64,000 bases of DNA from assembly GCA_034006035.1 (NCBI GenBank), contig JAVETN010000011.1, positions 26,854 through 90,853 on the forward strand. Direction: 5' to 3'. The notes below the pieces were generated by a model. It made no database searches. It saw only the letters and a program-made list of their open reading frames with translations, and had not been told where the DNA came from. The translations under genes and the position numbers were made by a program. The DNA is from Desulforegulaceae bacterium. Lineage in GTDB: Bacteria > Desulfobacterota > Desulfobacteria > Desulfobacterales > JACKCP01. This document shows, in pieces, positions 8,176 through 16,227 of the stretch. Numbering within the stretch: position 1 is the first letter of the stretch; every line of letters begins with the position of its first letter.

Positions 8176-9891
8176 TTATTCCCAGGCTTCAATTAAAAGA
8201 TTGAATTTGTTTTTTGTATATCTATCTTCTACAGCTTTTATTAAAACCTGATTTAAATGAGACGGAGGGTTTTCTTTAGAGTTGAAGATAAACCCTGTCA
8301 TTTTGTTTTGATTAACACATCCTGGCTGAAAAAGCTCAAGTCTTGAATGGATTTCTTTTATTTTTGTTCTTGATTGGATTATTAAGTTTTTTGCAATAAA
8401 AAGTGGATAGGGGTTTGATTGTCCAAAGGGCTCAAGAATATCCAGTTCTTTTAAAAAATTTGGCAGGAGTTGATCAAAAGTAATTACATCTTCTGCCTGA
8501 TGAACCGGGGTAAGACTGGCTGGTAAAATGTTTTTGTTTGAATAATCTATCAAGGATTTTGAAAATTCATTGTAGTTTTTAAAATCCAGTGAAAGACCTG
8601 CTGCCTGAGAATGGCCTCCAAAGTTTTCAAGGTAATTGTTTTGTGAAACTATAAGATCATAAATTGAAATGTTTTTTATACTTCTTGCCGACCCCTTAAC
8701 AAAAGAATCTTTTTTGCTCAAAAGTATAGATGGTCTATTGTATTTTCTTGTTATTTTTGATGCTGCTGTTCCAAGGACTCCGGGTGCCCATTTTTCTGAG
8801 ATAAATAAAAGAATTTTATTTTTCAAATCTTTTGGAGTCATTTGTTTTTCTATATCTTCTACAATTAAATTTTCCTGTTTTTTTCTTTCTTCGTTAAGCC
8901 TGTCAAGATTGTTGCAGATAGAAATTATTTCATTTGAATCAGATGATAAAAAAAGCTCAACACAGATTTTTGCATCAGACAGTCTTCCTGCAGAGTTAAG
9001 TCTTGGTGCAAAATAAAAAGCAATATCCTGGGAAGAAATAGAGTTTTTGTCAAGGTTCCATGATTGTAAAATCAGTTTTGGAAGTTTGTCATTGGTGGTT
9101 TTTAAATAATCAAGCCCGTATTTAGCAAAGATTCTGTTTTCTTTTATAAGGGGAACAACGTCTGCAATGGTTCCTATTGCACACAGCCATAGGTAGGAGT
9201 TTAAAGAAGGTTCTTTTTTTTTGTTAAAGAAATTGTTTTCCCTCATGGTTTTTCTAAGCTGAATTAAAAGATAAAAAGCCACTCCTGCTCCTGCAAGATG
9301 GGTGAGCCCGGAGCTGCAGTCTTTTCTCCATGGATTTACTACTGAATGGGCATTTTCAGGAATTTCAGGGATTTGGTGGTGATCGGTTACTATTGTGTCA
9401 ATTCCCTGACTTTTTGCATAGTCTATGGCCTCTTTGTCTGAAGAGCCGCAGTCAACTGTTATTATAAGACTTACCTGCTTTTTTTTAAAAGAATCAACAA
9501 ATTTTGATTTAAACCCGTACCCGTCTTTTTCCCTGTGGGGAATAAAGTAAAAAAGATTTTTAACATAGGGTTTTAAAAATTTGTATAAAATAGCAATTGA
9601 AGTTATCCCGTCAGCATCATAATCTCCGTAAATTAAAATATTTTCATTGTTGATTATGGCTTTTAATATTCTGGAACAGGCTTTTTCTATGTCTTTTATT
9701 TCCCAGGGGGGAGTGATTTTTTTAATATCAGGATAAAGAAATGATTTTAAATCTTTTAGTGAAGATATATTTCTATTTGCAAGAAGTGTTGAAGCAAGAA
9801 AGCTAAGCCCTGTGGTCTTTTGAATTTTATTTATCTGATCTGCAGGGGGCTTTAATGTATTCCATAAAGATTTTTGCATAGGTCTCATCAT
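8176..9891 (-). CDS. recJ: Single-stranded-DNA-specific exonuclease RecJ
   Basis: 571 residues, the usual RecJ size. RecJ degrades single-stranded DNA 5' to 3' in recombination and mismatch repair. The DHH phosphoesterase motifs are clear: IYGDYDADGITS (motif I), TVDCGSSDKEAI (motif II) and TDHHQ (motif III, the DHH), then the APRLNSAGRLSDA motif, a DHHA1 domain containing GSARS and the NFGGHSQAAGLSL block, and a C-terminal OB-like domain. Acidic metal-binding residues appear intact. Divergent from the DUF4911-miaB pair. Confidence 0.96.
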   Translation of the reverse strand: MMRPMQKSLWNTLKPPADQINKIQKTTGLSFLASTLLANRNISSLKDLKSFLYPDIKKITPPWEIKDIEKACSRILKAIINNENILIYGDYDADGITSIAILYKFLKPYVKNLFYFIPHREKDGYGFKSKFVDSFKKKQVSLIITVDCGSSDKEAIDYAKSQGIDTIVTDHHQIPEIPENAHSVVNPWRKDCSSGLTHLAGAGVAFYLLIQLRKTMRENNFFNKKKEPSLNSYLWLCAIGTIADVVPLIKENRIFAKYGLDYLKTTNDKLPKLILQSWNLDKNSISSQDIAFYFAPRLNSAGRLSDAKICVELFLSSDSNEIISICNNLDRLNEERKKQENLIVEDIEKQMTPKDLKNKILLFISEKWAPGVLGTAASKITRKYNRPSILLSKKDSFVKGSARSIKNISIYDLIVSQNNYLENFGGHSQAAGLSLDFKNYNEFSKSLIDYSNKNILPASLTPVHQAEDVITFDQLLPNFLKELDILEPFGQSNPYPLFIAKNLIIQSRTKIKEIHSRLELFQPGCVNQNKMTGFIFNSKENPPSHLNQVLIKAVEDRYTKNKFNLLIEAWE

Positions 9892-10036
9892 GATTTCAGA
9901 GTTGGCTTTTTTTAAAAAAAATTATATATTACCAAATTGAGCTTTTTAAGGTCAACCTTGAAAAGATCTCAAGTGGGATAAAAAGTTTAGTTTGGTTTTA
10001 GTTTAATTTTATTAAAATAGCAACAAGCGGGTTTAA

Positions 10037-10249
10037 ATGGGTAATTGTGAGTTGGTTGAACTTAAAATTGAAAAAAAAGATATAGCTCTTTTAAAGTTTA
10101 TATTTGAGGCCTACGAAGGAGCCGGGCTTACAACCACCCTTGATGCATCTTTGGGTAAAGTTGCTGTGATTACTCCTCCGGGCTTTAGAGAAGAAGTTTT
10201 TGAGATTTTACATTCTTTAAAAAATACAATAAATTTTAAAATAGTGTGA
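10037..10249 (+). CDS. DUF4911 family small protein upstream of miaB
   Basis: 70 residues. The pattern IALLKFIFEAYEGAGLTTTLD followed by VAVITPPGFREEVFEIL matches the DUF4911 family, which I know as a small cytoplasmic protein commonly placed directly before miaB in sulfate-reducing deltaproteobacteria. The fold looks like a small alpha/beta domain and no catalytic residues are visible. Its stop codon is 11 bp before the chosen miaB ATG, so the two are very likely co-transcribed. Function unknown; a link to tRNA modification is only suggested by context. Confidence 0.72.
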   Translation: MGNCELVELKIEKKDIALLKFIFEAYEGAGLTTTLDASLGKVAVITPPGFREEVFEILHSLKNTINFKIV

Positions 10250-10251
10250 TT

Positions 10252-10255
10252 TGGA
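10252..10255 (+). promoter_or_regulatory. Ribosome-binding site that decides the miaB start
   Basis: GGAG 5 nt upstream of the ATG at 10261. An in-frame GTG at 10246 would overlap the upstream gene and has no comparable site, so 10261 is the better start. Confidence 0.6.
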
Positions 10256-10260
10256 GTTTT

Positions 10261-11604
10261 ATGAAATCAGTTTATATTTTTACTTTGGGATGCCAGATGA
10301 ATGTTTATGATTCTGAGCAGATTCTTCGTCTTCTTCATCCCCTTGGATATTCTTATGTAGATGATCCTGAAAAAGCGGATCTTGTTATTTTAAATACCTG
10401 TTCAATAAGACAAAAAGCTTTTGATAAGGGATTTAGTTTTCTTGGAAGGGTGAAGAAAAGAAAAAAGCTTGGTGATCATGTTTTAATTGGAGTTGGGGGA
10501 TGTGTTGCCCAGCAGGAAGGTGAAAAAATTATTAAAAGAGCTCCCTATGTTGATTTTGTATTTGGGACCTCATCAATTCACAGGCTTCCTCAAATTGTAA
10601 AAAGAGCAGAACAAGGGGAAAAAGTTTCAGATATTTCAGAAAAAGAGGAAATTATTGAAACTGGAAGCAATCCCAATCTTCCTGATGAATTAACTCCTTC
10701 AGGTTTTGTTTCCATAATGAGGGGATGCAATAATTTTTGCACTTATTGTATTGTGCCTTTTGTAAGGGGACGGGAAAAAAGCAGAAACCCTGATGAAATA
10801 ATATCTGAAATAAAACGCAGAGCCCTTAAAGGGATGAAGGAAATTACTCTTCTTGGACAAAATGTCAATAGTTATGGAAAGTCTGGAGGTATGCCTGATT
10901 TTCCTGATCTTTTATATTTGGTAAGTGAAATTGAAGAAATAGAAAGAATCCGGTTTGCCACTTCACATCCAAAAGATCTTTCTTCCAAGCTTGTTGATTG
11001 TTTTAAAAATATAGAAAAACTTTGCAGACATTTTCATATACCGGTTCAGGCAGGCTCAGACAAAATACTTTCTGCCATGAATAGAAAATACAGTGTAAAG
11101 GATTATCTTGAAAAAATAGCTGCCCTAAGAAAAGCATGTCCTGGAATTGAGCTCAGCACAGATATAATAGTGGGGTTTCCCGGAGAAACAGAAGCTGAGT
11201 TTAATCAGACCTTAAATCTTTTAAAAGAAGTTTCTTATGATAATGTTTTTGCCTTTGCTTATTCTGACAGGCCTGGAACAAAAGCTTCTTCCTTTGAAGA
11301 TAAAATTGAGCTTAAAATAAAAAAAGAAAGGCTTAACAAGCTTTTAGATATTCAAAAGGAAATTACAAAAAAGAAAAATATGGATTTCCAGGATAAAATT
11401 GTCAGTGTTTTGGTTGAAAGGCAAAGCTGTCAGGAAAATAAACTTTCTCTATCAGGAAGAACCTTTGGAAACAGAATAGTTCATCTTCAAGAAGATTTGG
11501 GGTCTTTGGATGAAATTAAATTGTTCAAAGGCAAAATTGTTGATGTTAAAATTAAAAAAACCCTTGGACATTCTCTTAAGGGAGAGCTTTTGGAAACTTT
11601 CTAG
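10261..11604 (+). CDS. miaB: tRNA-2-methylthio-N6-dimethylallyladenosine synthase
   Basis: 447 residues. MiaB is a radical-SAM methylthiotransferase acting on i6A37 of tRNA. The N-terminal UPF0004 domain has the three cysteines of the auxiliary cluster (GCQMNVYDSE, NTCSIR, GCVAQQ); the radical-SAM core has CNNFCTYC with CxxxCxxC spacing followed by VPFVRGREKSR, which distinguishes MiaB from MtaB and RimO; a C-terminal TRAM domain is present (about 380-447). No residue appears to be missing. It forms a pair with the DUF4911 gene. Confidence 0.97.
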   Translation: MKSVYIFTLGCQMNVYDSEQILRLLHPLGYSYVDDPEKADLVILNTCSIRQKAFDKGFSFLGRVKKRKKLGDHVLIGVGGCVAQQEGEKIIKRAPYVDFVFGTSSIHRLPQIVKRAEQGEKVSDISEKEEIIETGSNPNLPDELTPSGFVSIMRGCNNFCTYCIVPFVRGREKSRNPDEIISEIKRRALKGMKEITLLGQNVNSYGKSGGMPDFPDLLYLVSEIEEIERIRFATSHPKDLSSKLVDCFKNIEKLCRHFHIPVQAGSDKILSAMNRKYSVKDYLEKIAALRKACPGIELSTDIIVGFPGETEAEFNQTLNLLKEVSYDNVFAFAYSDRPGTKASSFEDKIELKIKKERLNKLLDIQKEITKKKNMDFQDKIVSVLVERQSCQENKLSLSGRTFGNRIVHLQEDLGSLDEIKLFKGKIVDVKIKKTLGHSLKGELLETF

Positions 11605-11725
11605 ATTTTTTGTTTTTTTATAAAATATGCAATTAAAAGTTTTTTGGTGTATAATTTGTTTGTTGTGTAAATGAATTTAGATTTTAAATTGATATTAAAA
11701 ACAATAACTAAAGTGGTATTTGTAT

Positions 11726-12256
11726 ATGATATATGAAATGGAAGTAGCGGGAATGGGAATTGATTCTGAATCTCAATCGCCTGTTCTTCTTCTCAGGCAA
11801 ATCAGCGGGGGAGATCCTGTTCCTATTTTGATCGGTCTTTTTGAGGCGGCCTCAATTGTAATGGCTTTAAAAGATGAGATTCCCCAGCGTCCCATGACCC
11901 ATGATCTTTTTTGTAATTTTATAAAAGATCTGGGAATGTATGTAGAAAAAATTACAATTTATGATTTCAAAAACGGGGTGTATTATTCAAATATTTATTA
12001 TAAAAGTAAAAAAGCTCCTGATTTTAGACTCCAGACAGATTCAAGGCCAAGTGATGCTGTAGCTCTTGCCTTAAGATTTAAGGCTCCTGTTTTTATGGAT
12101 GAAAAAGTTATAGCAAAGGCTGGTGAAAGTTTTAGTCTTGAACATAGTGATGATTTTGATGGTTCAGAGCCTGTTGATAAAAGCGAAGAAGGCAAAAAGT
12201 GGGCTGAGTATCTAAAAAATCTTTCTGATGATGAGTTTGGAAAATACAAGATTTAA
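11726..12256 (+). CDS. Bifunctional nuclease family (DUF151) protein
   Basis: About 176 residues. The DUF151/BFN core spans about 15-135: VPILIGLFEAASIVMAL, RPMTHDLFCNFIKDLG and the highly conserved RPSDAVALALRFKAPVFMDEKVIAKA. Some plant and bacterial members have reported DNase/RNase activity, but the in vivo role in bacteria is not settled. The C-terminal 40 residues are acidic and variable. The ATG at 11726 is preferred over a TTG at 11720; GTGG is 9 nt upstream. It is followed by a long hairpin. Confidence 0.88.
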   Translation: MIYEMEVAGMGIDSESQSPVLLLRQISGGDPVPILIGLFEAASIVMALKDEIPQRPMTHDLFCNFIKDLGMYVEKITIYDFKNGVYYSNIYYKSKKAPDFRLQTDSRPSDAVALALRFKAPVFMDEKVIAKAGESFSLEHSDDFDGSEPVDKSEEGKKWAEYLKNLSDDEFGKYKI

Positions 12257-12260
12257 GTTT

Positions 12261-12327
12261 GCGGCCTAACTGATAAAAGTTGGATTAAAGTACGGGGGAT
12301 CCTTCTGTTATTATCAGTTAAGGCCGC
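12261..12327 (+). terminator. Long 16-bp hairpin between convergent genes
   Basis: GCGGCCTAACTGATAA (12261-12276) pairs fully with 12311-12327 apart from one bulged A at 12320; the loop is 34 nt and contains GGGGGATCC. An A/T-rich tract follows on the plus strand. It starts 4 bp after the stop of the DUF151 gene, so termination is the simplest role, though the large loop is unusual. Confidence 0.6.
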
Positions 12328-12340
12328 ATATTTTATATTT

Positions 12341-12598
12341 CTATTCTATTATTTTTTTAATATTTTGAAAACCTTCGTCAATCATTTTTTTAAAATTTAT
12401 CTGACCTTCCTTGTAGGCATCTTTCCATTGCTCAAGGATTTCTATTCCCTGGCCGCCAAAATCTTTGGCAAAGGGAAGGCTAAGGATATTTTTTGTAAAT
12501 TTTTCGCTGTACTCCTGGTATTTTTCAAATGTTAAGTGTGCATGGTTTAAATTGTCCTGGTTAAACTTAAGACATTCTTTTAAAAAGCTTTTATTCAT
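12341..12598 (-). CDS. Small phasin-like protein
   Basis: 85 residues, entirely helical in appearance and without a signal peptide. The arrangement FEKYQEYSEKFTKNILSLP ... LEQWKDAYKEGQINFKKMIDEGFQNIKKII resembles short phasin or granule-associated proteins with amphipathic helices. It diverges from phaR, the regulator that controls phasins in polyhydroxyalkanoate-storing bacteria; that context is the main support for the call. GGAG lies upstream of the ATG. Phasins coat PHA granules and limit their size. The PHA synthase is not in this window. An unrelated helical protein remains possible. Confidence 0.6.
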   Translation of the reverse strand: MNKSFLKECLKFNQDNLNHAHLTFEKYQEYSEKFTKNILSLPFAKDFGGQGIEILEQWKDAYKEGQINFKKMIDEGFQNIKKIIE

Positions 12599-12712
12599 GG
12601 TAACTATCTCCGTTTGGTTTTTTAAATTAAATTTATGTTGTGTTGCACCATTAAATTTAACTATGATTGCTTGTTTGTCAATTTTGCTTCAATTTTAATA
12701 TAAAATATTTTA

Positions 12713-12727
12713 TTTTGCAATGCAAAA
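12713..12727. promoter_or_regulatory. Palindrome in front of phaR, candidate PhaR operator
   Basis: TTTTGCA-A-TGCAAAA is a perfect 7-bp inverted repeat around a central A, ending 3 bp before the phaR ribosome-binding site GGTGGG (12731-12736). PhaR proteins bind TGC/GCA-containing sites and repress their own gene and phasin genes, so autoregulation is plausible. The same intergenic region also contains a 9-bp inverted repeat (12627-12635 / 12652-12660) flanking a TTGCAC-containing core on the phasin side. Confidence 0.42.
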
Positions 12728-12738
12728 AAAGGTGGGAA

Positions 12739-13194
12739 ATGGAAACTGTTCTTGTAAAAAAATATGCCAATAGAAGACTCTATGACACAGTTCAAAGTAA
12801 ATATGTGATTATTCAGGAGTTAAGAGAGATCATAAAGTCAGGTAAAATGGTCAGGGTTATAGATGTAAACACTGAAGAGGATGTTACAGCTTTTATTCTC
12901 ACTCAAATCCTTTTGGAAGAGGCAAAAAAGAAAAATGCCCTTTTACCCGAATCTCTTCTTCATCTTATTATTTGTTATGGGGATAATGTTTTGAGTGATT
13001 TTTTTGAAAGGTATCTTCAAAAGGTAATTAATAATTATCTTCATCAAAAATCAATGTTTGATGAACAATTTGGCAAAATGCTTGATCTGGGTATGGATAT
13101 TTCAGGGATGGCTAAAAAAACCATGGATGGAATGACTCCTTTTAAGCCGTTTATGGATTTTTTTAATACAAATGATAAAAAAACAAAAAAATAA
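12739..13194 (+). CDS. phaR: Polyhydroxyalkanoate synthesis regulator PhaR
   Basis: 151 residues. The N-terminal domain is the PHB/PHA accumulation regulator DNA-binding domain, with the signature VKKYANRRLYDT followed by YVIIQELREIIKSGKMVRVIDVNTEEDVT; the second half matches the accumulation-regulator helical repeat (LPESLLHLIICYGDNVLSDFFERYL). PhaR senses PHA/PHB and derepresses phasin genes. I start at 12739, where GGTGGG sits 2-8 nt upstream; the open frame extends 24 codons upstream without a good site. Divergent from the phasin-like gene. Confidence 0.92.
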   Translation: METVLVKKYANRRLYDTVQSKYVIIQELREIIKSGKMVRVIDVNTEEDVTAFILTQILLEEAKKKNALLPESLLHLIICYGDNVLSDFFERYLQKVINNYLHQKSMFDEQFGKMLDLGMDISGMAKKTMDGMTPFKPFMDFFNTNDKKTKK

Positions 13195-13537
13195 CTGGAT
13201 GGATTTGTATTTTTAAAGTAAAAATTTATGAAAAATCAATCTTTTGTCTTAAATTCCATAAAGTCTTTCAGAGTTTTTTGTTAAAAAGCCGGGTTTTGCT
13301 TGGTTGTTAAATAAATTTCTTTATTTTTTACCGGGTCAAGATTATAGTTGATTTGCTCAACCCTTTAAAATTTTTAAATATCCAGGCTCTTTGTCTTTGG
13401 CTGGTATTTTCAGACTTGTTTACTCTATAAATAATTCAGCTTTTCAAGTTGGTTAATTTTTGTTTATTTGCGTGGGATGGGCCTTTATATAAAAAGATAT
13501 TTGGTCTGAATTTAAATGAAAAAGAAGGAGATTTTAA
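13195..13537. other. 343-bp non-coding gap between phaR and the PstS-like gene
   Basis: AT-rich sequence with stops in all frames apart from a short open frame that overlaps the next gene and has no ribosome-binding site. No tRNA, repeat or convincing terminator is seen. AAGGAG at 13524-13529 is the ribosome-binding site of the next gene. Confidence 0.5.
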
Positions 13538-14344
13538 ATGTACAAAAGAGCTTTTCGCCGGTTTTTCTTTTTTACGATTTTTTTTATTTTTTCAGTTTTT
13601 TTATCAAATCTTTATGCCGAGAACAAATTAAAGTTTAGCTGTTCTGCCCAGATAGCTGAAGCCCTTGGCAAAGATGTCCTTGAAATTTTGAAAGACAAAA
13701 GAGGAATAGTTTTTGACTTGAGAATAGTTTCTTCTGCTACTGCCTTAAACAGGCTTGAGAACGGCTTTTCAGAAATAGCTGCAGTTACCCTGCCCATTTC
13801 TTTTGAAATGCTGGAAAAAGGATATGTTTCAATACCTTTTTGTAAAGATCCTCTTGTTATAATAGTCAATAAATCTTGTCCTGCTGACTCGGTTAAATCA
13901 GTTCAGGTTAGAAAGATTTTTTCAGGCAATATTTCAAACTGGAAAGAACTGGGCGGTGATGATTTTGAAATTACAAAAATTATCCCCTGCAAGGACACAG
14001 GTGCTTTCAAAAACTTTGAAAGACTTTTTATGGGTTTGAAGCCGGTTGCCTATGATTTTATGAGCTATTCTTCAGTTGATACAATCAAAGGTGTTGGCTC
14101 AATTGAGGGAGGCATCTCTTTTATCTCCCATGGAGCCGCTGTAAAATCAGATAAAATTAAAATCCTTAATATAGATAAAAAGTCAGCCTTGAGTGGTAAA
14201 TATGATTATTTTCAGACTTTTACCTTTGTAACAAAGGGTAGGCCTTCCGAAGCCTCAAAGGAACTTATTGATGTGGCTCTTTCTAAATCAGGGCAGGAAA
14301 TTATGAAGCAAAAAGGGATGGTTCCAATTTTTACAGGCCAATAA
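13538..14344 (+). CDS. PstS-like periplasmic substrate-binding protein
   Basis: 268 residues with an N-terminal signal peptide (basic start, hydrophobic 10-25, cleavage near LYA-EN). The mature protein follows the PBP-like/PstS fold: FSCSAQIAEALG, EIAAVTLPIS, PLVIIVNKSCPADSV, VRKIFSGNISNWKELGG (the most diagnostic block) and a C-terminal FVTKGRPSEASKELIDVALSKSGQEIM. The usual phosphate-binding TGS/SGG loop at the N-terminus is not obvious, so phosphate may not be the ligand. No ABC permease or ATPase lies nearby; it may act as an orphan ligand sensor. Followed 16 bp later by a lipoprotein gene. Confidence 0.78.
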   Translation: MYKRAFRRFFFFTIFFIFSVFLSNLYAENKLKFSCSAQIAEALGKDVLEILKDKRGIVFDLRIVSSATALNRLENGFSEIAAVTLPISFEMLEKGYVSIPFCKDPLVIIVNKSCPADSVKSVQVRKIFSGNISNWKELGGDDFEITKIIPCKDTGAFKNFERLFMGLKPVAYDFMSYSSVDTIKGVGSIEGGISFISHGAAVKSDKIKILNIDKKSALSGKYDYFQTFTFVTKGRPSEASKELIDVALSKSGQEIMKQKGMVPIFTGQ

Positions 14345-14360
14345 ACATAAGGGAATGAAT

Positions 14361-14942
14361 ATGAAAGTAAATTTAATATTATTGGCTGTTTTTGTGCTTA
14401 TCTTTTCAGGATGTGCTTCTTTTACAACAGCTGCCTGGCCTCCTGTTGAAAGAGAAGTTGTTGGTGAAACCACAATTGTTGATGAAAAATCCAGTTATGA
14501 TTATAGTCTTGAAACCAGGGATAAACGTTTTTTTGTTGTTGGAGTGCCTTATTGTCTTGAAAAGGAGTCTGTTTATAAGGTCAGTCAAAAACAGCATAGA
14601 GGAATTGTTTTCATTGTAATAGAAACTCCTATCTGGGGCCTTGGACTGGCGGACTGGGTGTTATCTTATATGATTTCTGAAAACAGTTTGAAAAAAGAAC
14701 TTCTGGGATATAAACCCACAGGAATGAAAAAAAAGTGCGAAAACCAAATTGAAGTCTTTCCTGCCCAAGGGGAAATAATTATCCAAAACTCCAATTCAGG
14801 GGAAATTTTTTGGACTTTAACCGATGAAAATGGTGAGTTTTTTCTTGATACAATTATTGGAGAATATAGCGGGAGGAGTTCCTGGAATGTTTTTTTCAAT
14901 CTTAATGATGAAATTCGATATCTTACAAGTTTTTGGTGGTAG
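14361..14942 (+). CDS. Putative lipoprotein
   Basis: About 193 residues. Residues 1-17 are a lipoprotein signal peptide with lipobox LIFSGC (Cys18), so the protein is probably lipid-anchored. The rest has no family I recognise; it contains a hydrophobic stretch VFIVIETPIWGLGLADWVL and a C-terminal part with beta-strand character (EIFWTLTDENGEFFLDT). The second of two ATGs (14361) is favoured because AAGGGA (14349-14354) lies 6 nt upstream of it but touches the first. It is probably co-transcribed with the PstS-like gene. Confidence 0.7.
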   Translation: MKVNLILLAVFVLIFSGCASFTTAAWPPVEREVVGETTIVDEKSSYDYSLETRDKRFFVVGVPYCLEKESVYKVSQKQHRGIVFIVIETPIWGLGLADWVLSYMISENSLKKELLGYKPTGMKKKCENQIEVFPAQGEIIIQNSNSGEIFWTLTDENGEFFLDTIIGEYSGRSSWNVFFNLNDEIRYLTSFWW

Positions 14943-14966
14943 GCTGAAAAATAAAGCCTGTTTTGT

Positions 14967-15173
14967 TTAAGGTTGTTTTTTCAAAAGAAATATTGACGCA
15001 GTCAAAATTGCAAGGCTTAAAAGAATTATAAAGCTTGAAGAAAAAAATAAAATTATAAAAAAAAACGGATTTTCCAAAGAGTAGGTTTTGATTAAGGAAA
15101 AAATTCCAAAGAAAAGAAAGAAAACACTTAAAATCAAGCTTGGTTTTTTTAAATAAAACTTTATATTTCCCAA
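14967..15173 (-). CDS. Possible small two-helix membrane protein
   Basis: 68 residues with two strongly hydrophobic segments (about 12-28 and 35-63) and a short basic tail. The start is TTG, preceded by GAGGTAG 3 nt upstream, which lends some support. It lies antisense between two plus-strand genes. AT-rich DNA readily produces hydrophobic open frames by chance, so this is a tentative gene with no recognised family. Confidence 0.35.
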   Translation of the reverse strand: MGNIKFYLKKPSLILSVFFLFFGIFSLIKTYSLENPFFFIILFFSSSFIILLSLAILTASIFLLKKQP

Positions 15174-15405
15174 TTTCTACCTCAGATTTTATGATTTGTA
15201 ATTTTAATCAAATTGACATTGGTTAATATACTTATAGGGTTTTAGTTTTTTTGCAATGTTTTTATCAGCGGTTTTCTTACCTGGGCTGATTCAAATTCTT
15301 CTTGATGATTGTAGTTATAGTTTGTATATTGCTAATTACTAAAAAAAACAAATTTTCTTTTAGCCAGTCCAGTCAAAATTAAATTTTAAACTTCAGGGAA
15401 ATTTT

Positions 15406-15831
15406 ATGCAGGACTCTAATTTGTATTTATCTTCAGATAACGGAATGAAAAGGGAAGAATTTTTTATTGAAAGAGTCAAGCTCCTTATTGTTATGAGTAA
15501 AGCCTTTATCAAAGGTTATCCTCTTGACGGTTACAGAAAAGAAGCTGTGCTGAACAATGCTGAGCAGGTTTTTTTTGAAACAGCTGACTGGGGCGGCCAA
15601 TATTTGAATGTAAGGGAAAAGGATTTATATATAAAAGGGCTCAAACCGGATAATTACTTTTATCAGCGAGTAAAGCTCCTTGCTCTTATGGCGAAAAGTT
15701 TTGCTGAAGGTAATCCCACTGGATATTTCAGGGTTAAAGCCGCTGAAGATACAATCGAGGAAATAGAAAAGGCTCTGAAACTGAATCAGGATGAAGATTT
15801 GCTGGACTGTTTGTCATTCAAGGTAGCCTGA
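15406..15831 (+). CDS. Hypothetical protein with an internal helical duplication
   Basis: 141 residues, soluble, family not recognised. Two copies of a roughly 39-residue helical unit are visible: residues 18-56 (FFIERVKLLIVMSKAFIKG...Y.KEAVLNNAEQVF) and 84-123 (YFYQRVKLLALMAKSFAEG...YFRVKAAEDTIEEIEKA). The units share the RVKLL-x-x-M-[SA]-K-[AS]-F core. AGGGAA is suitably placed before the ATG. It is 15 bp upstream of the degenerate receiver gene and probably forms an operon with it. Confidence 0.62.
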   Translation: MQDSNLYLSSDNGMKREEFFIERVKLLIVMSKAFIKGYPLDGYRKEAVLNNAEQVFFETADWGGQYLNVREKDLYIKGLKPDNYFYQRVKLLALMAKSFAEGNPTGYFRVKAAEDTIEEIEKALKLNQDEDLLDCLSFKVA

Positions 15832-15846
15832 CGGAGAAAGTTGCGG

Positions 15847-16215
15847 ATGGAAAATGTAAAGATCATGGTTGTGGAAAACAATCCTATGGTTAATTCTCTG
15901 ATAAAAGATGTGATGATGTTTTGTGTCAATAGGGAGATAATGTCATTTTCTAGTGATGATGAAGCAATAAGATATATGCAAAGCTCCGGAATTGTCCCAG
16001 ACCTTGTTATTTCCAGGTATAAAAATCAAGGGGTGAGTCCGGGAAAAATTGTAGGTTATATAAAAGCCAAAAATAAAAAATCGATTTTTGTTTTTTCATC
16101 TGATGCTGAAAATGATAAGGAAAGAGTACAAAAAGATGGTGGCGATGCTTTTTTGTCCATTCCTTTTTCTATTTCAGATCTTTTTAAAATAGTTGATGAT
16201 TTTGTTGTTGGCTGA
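15847..16215 (+). CDS. Degenerate response-regulator receiver domain protein
   Basis: 122 residues, the size of a lone receiver domain, with the expected alternating pattern (KIMVVENNPMVNSLI at the start, a hydrophobic strand ending at PDLVIS, IFVFSSD, then FLSIPFSISDL). The phosphotransfer residues are missing: Arg57 replaces the acceptor Asp, the acidic pair is Glu10-Asn11, and Ile105 replaces the invariant Lys before Pro-Phe. Only the Ser84 switch position remains. It should therefore not be phosphorylated in the normal way and may act by protein contact. The ATG at 15847 is used; a TTG at 15841 is closer to GGAG (15833-15836). Confidence 0.7.
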   Translation: MENVKIMVVENNPMVNSLIKDVMMFCVNREIMSFSSDDEAIRYMQSSGIVPDLVISRYKNQGVSPGKIVGYIKAKNKKSIFVFSSDAENDKERVQKDGGDAFLSIPFSISDLFKIVDDFVVG

Positions 16216-16227
16216 GTTGTTTTGTAA

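Noticed and set aside
10246..10260. GTG start for miaB
   Set aside because: The ATG at 10261 has GGAG at the right distance and gives the family N-terminus directly.
12667..12738. Upstream extension of phaR
   Set aside because: The 24 extra codons overlap the palindrome and lack a start signal; GGTGGG before 12739 fits the family N-terminus.
13449..13631. Open frame before the PstS-like gene
   Set aside because: Overlaps the signal-peptide region of the real gene in another frame and has no ribosome-binding site.
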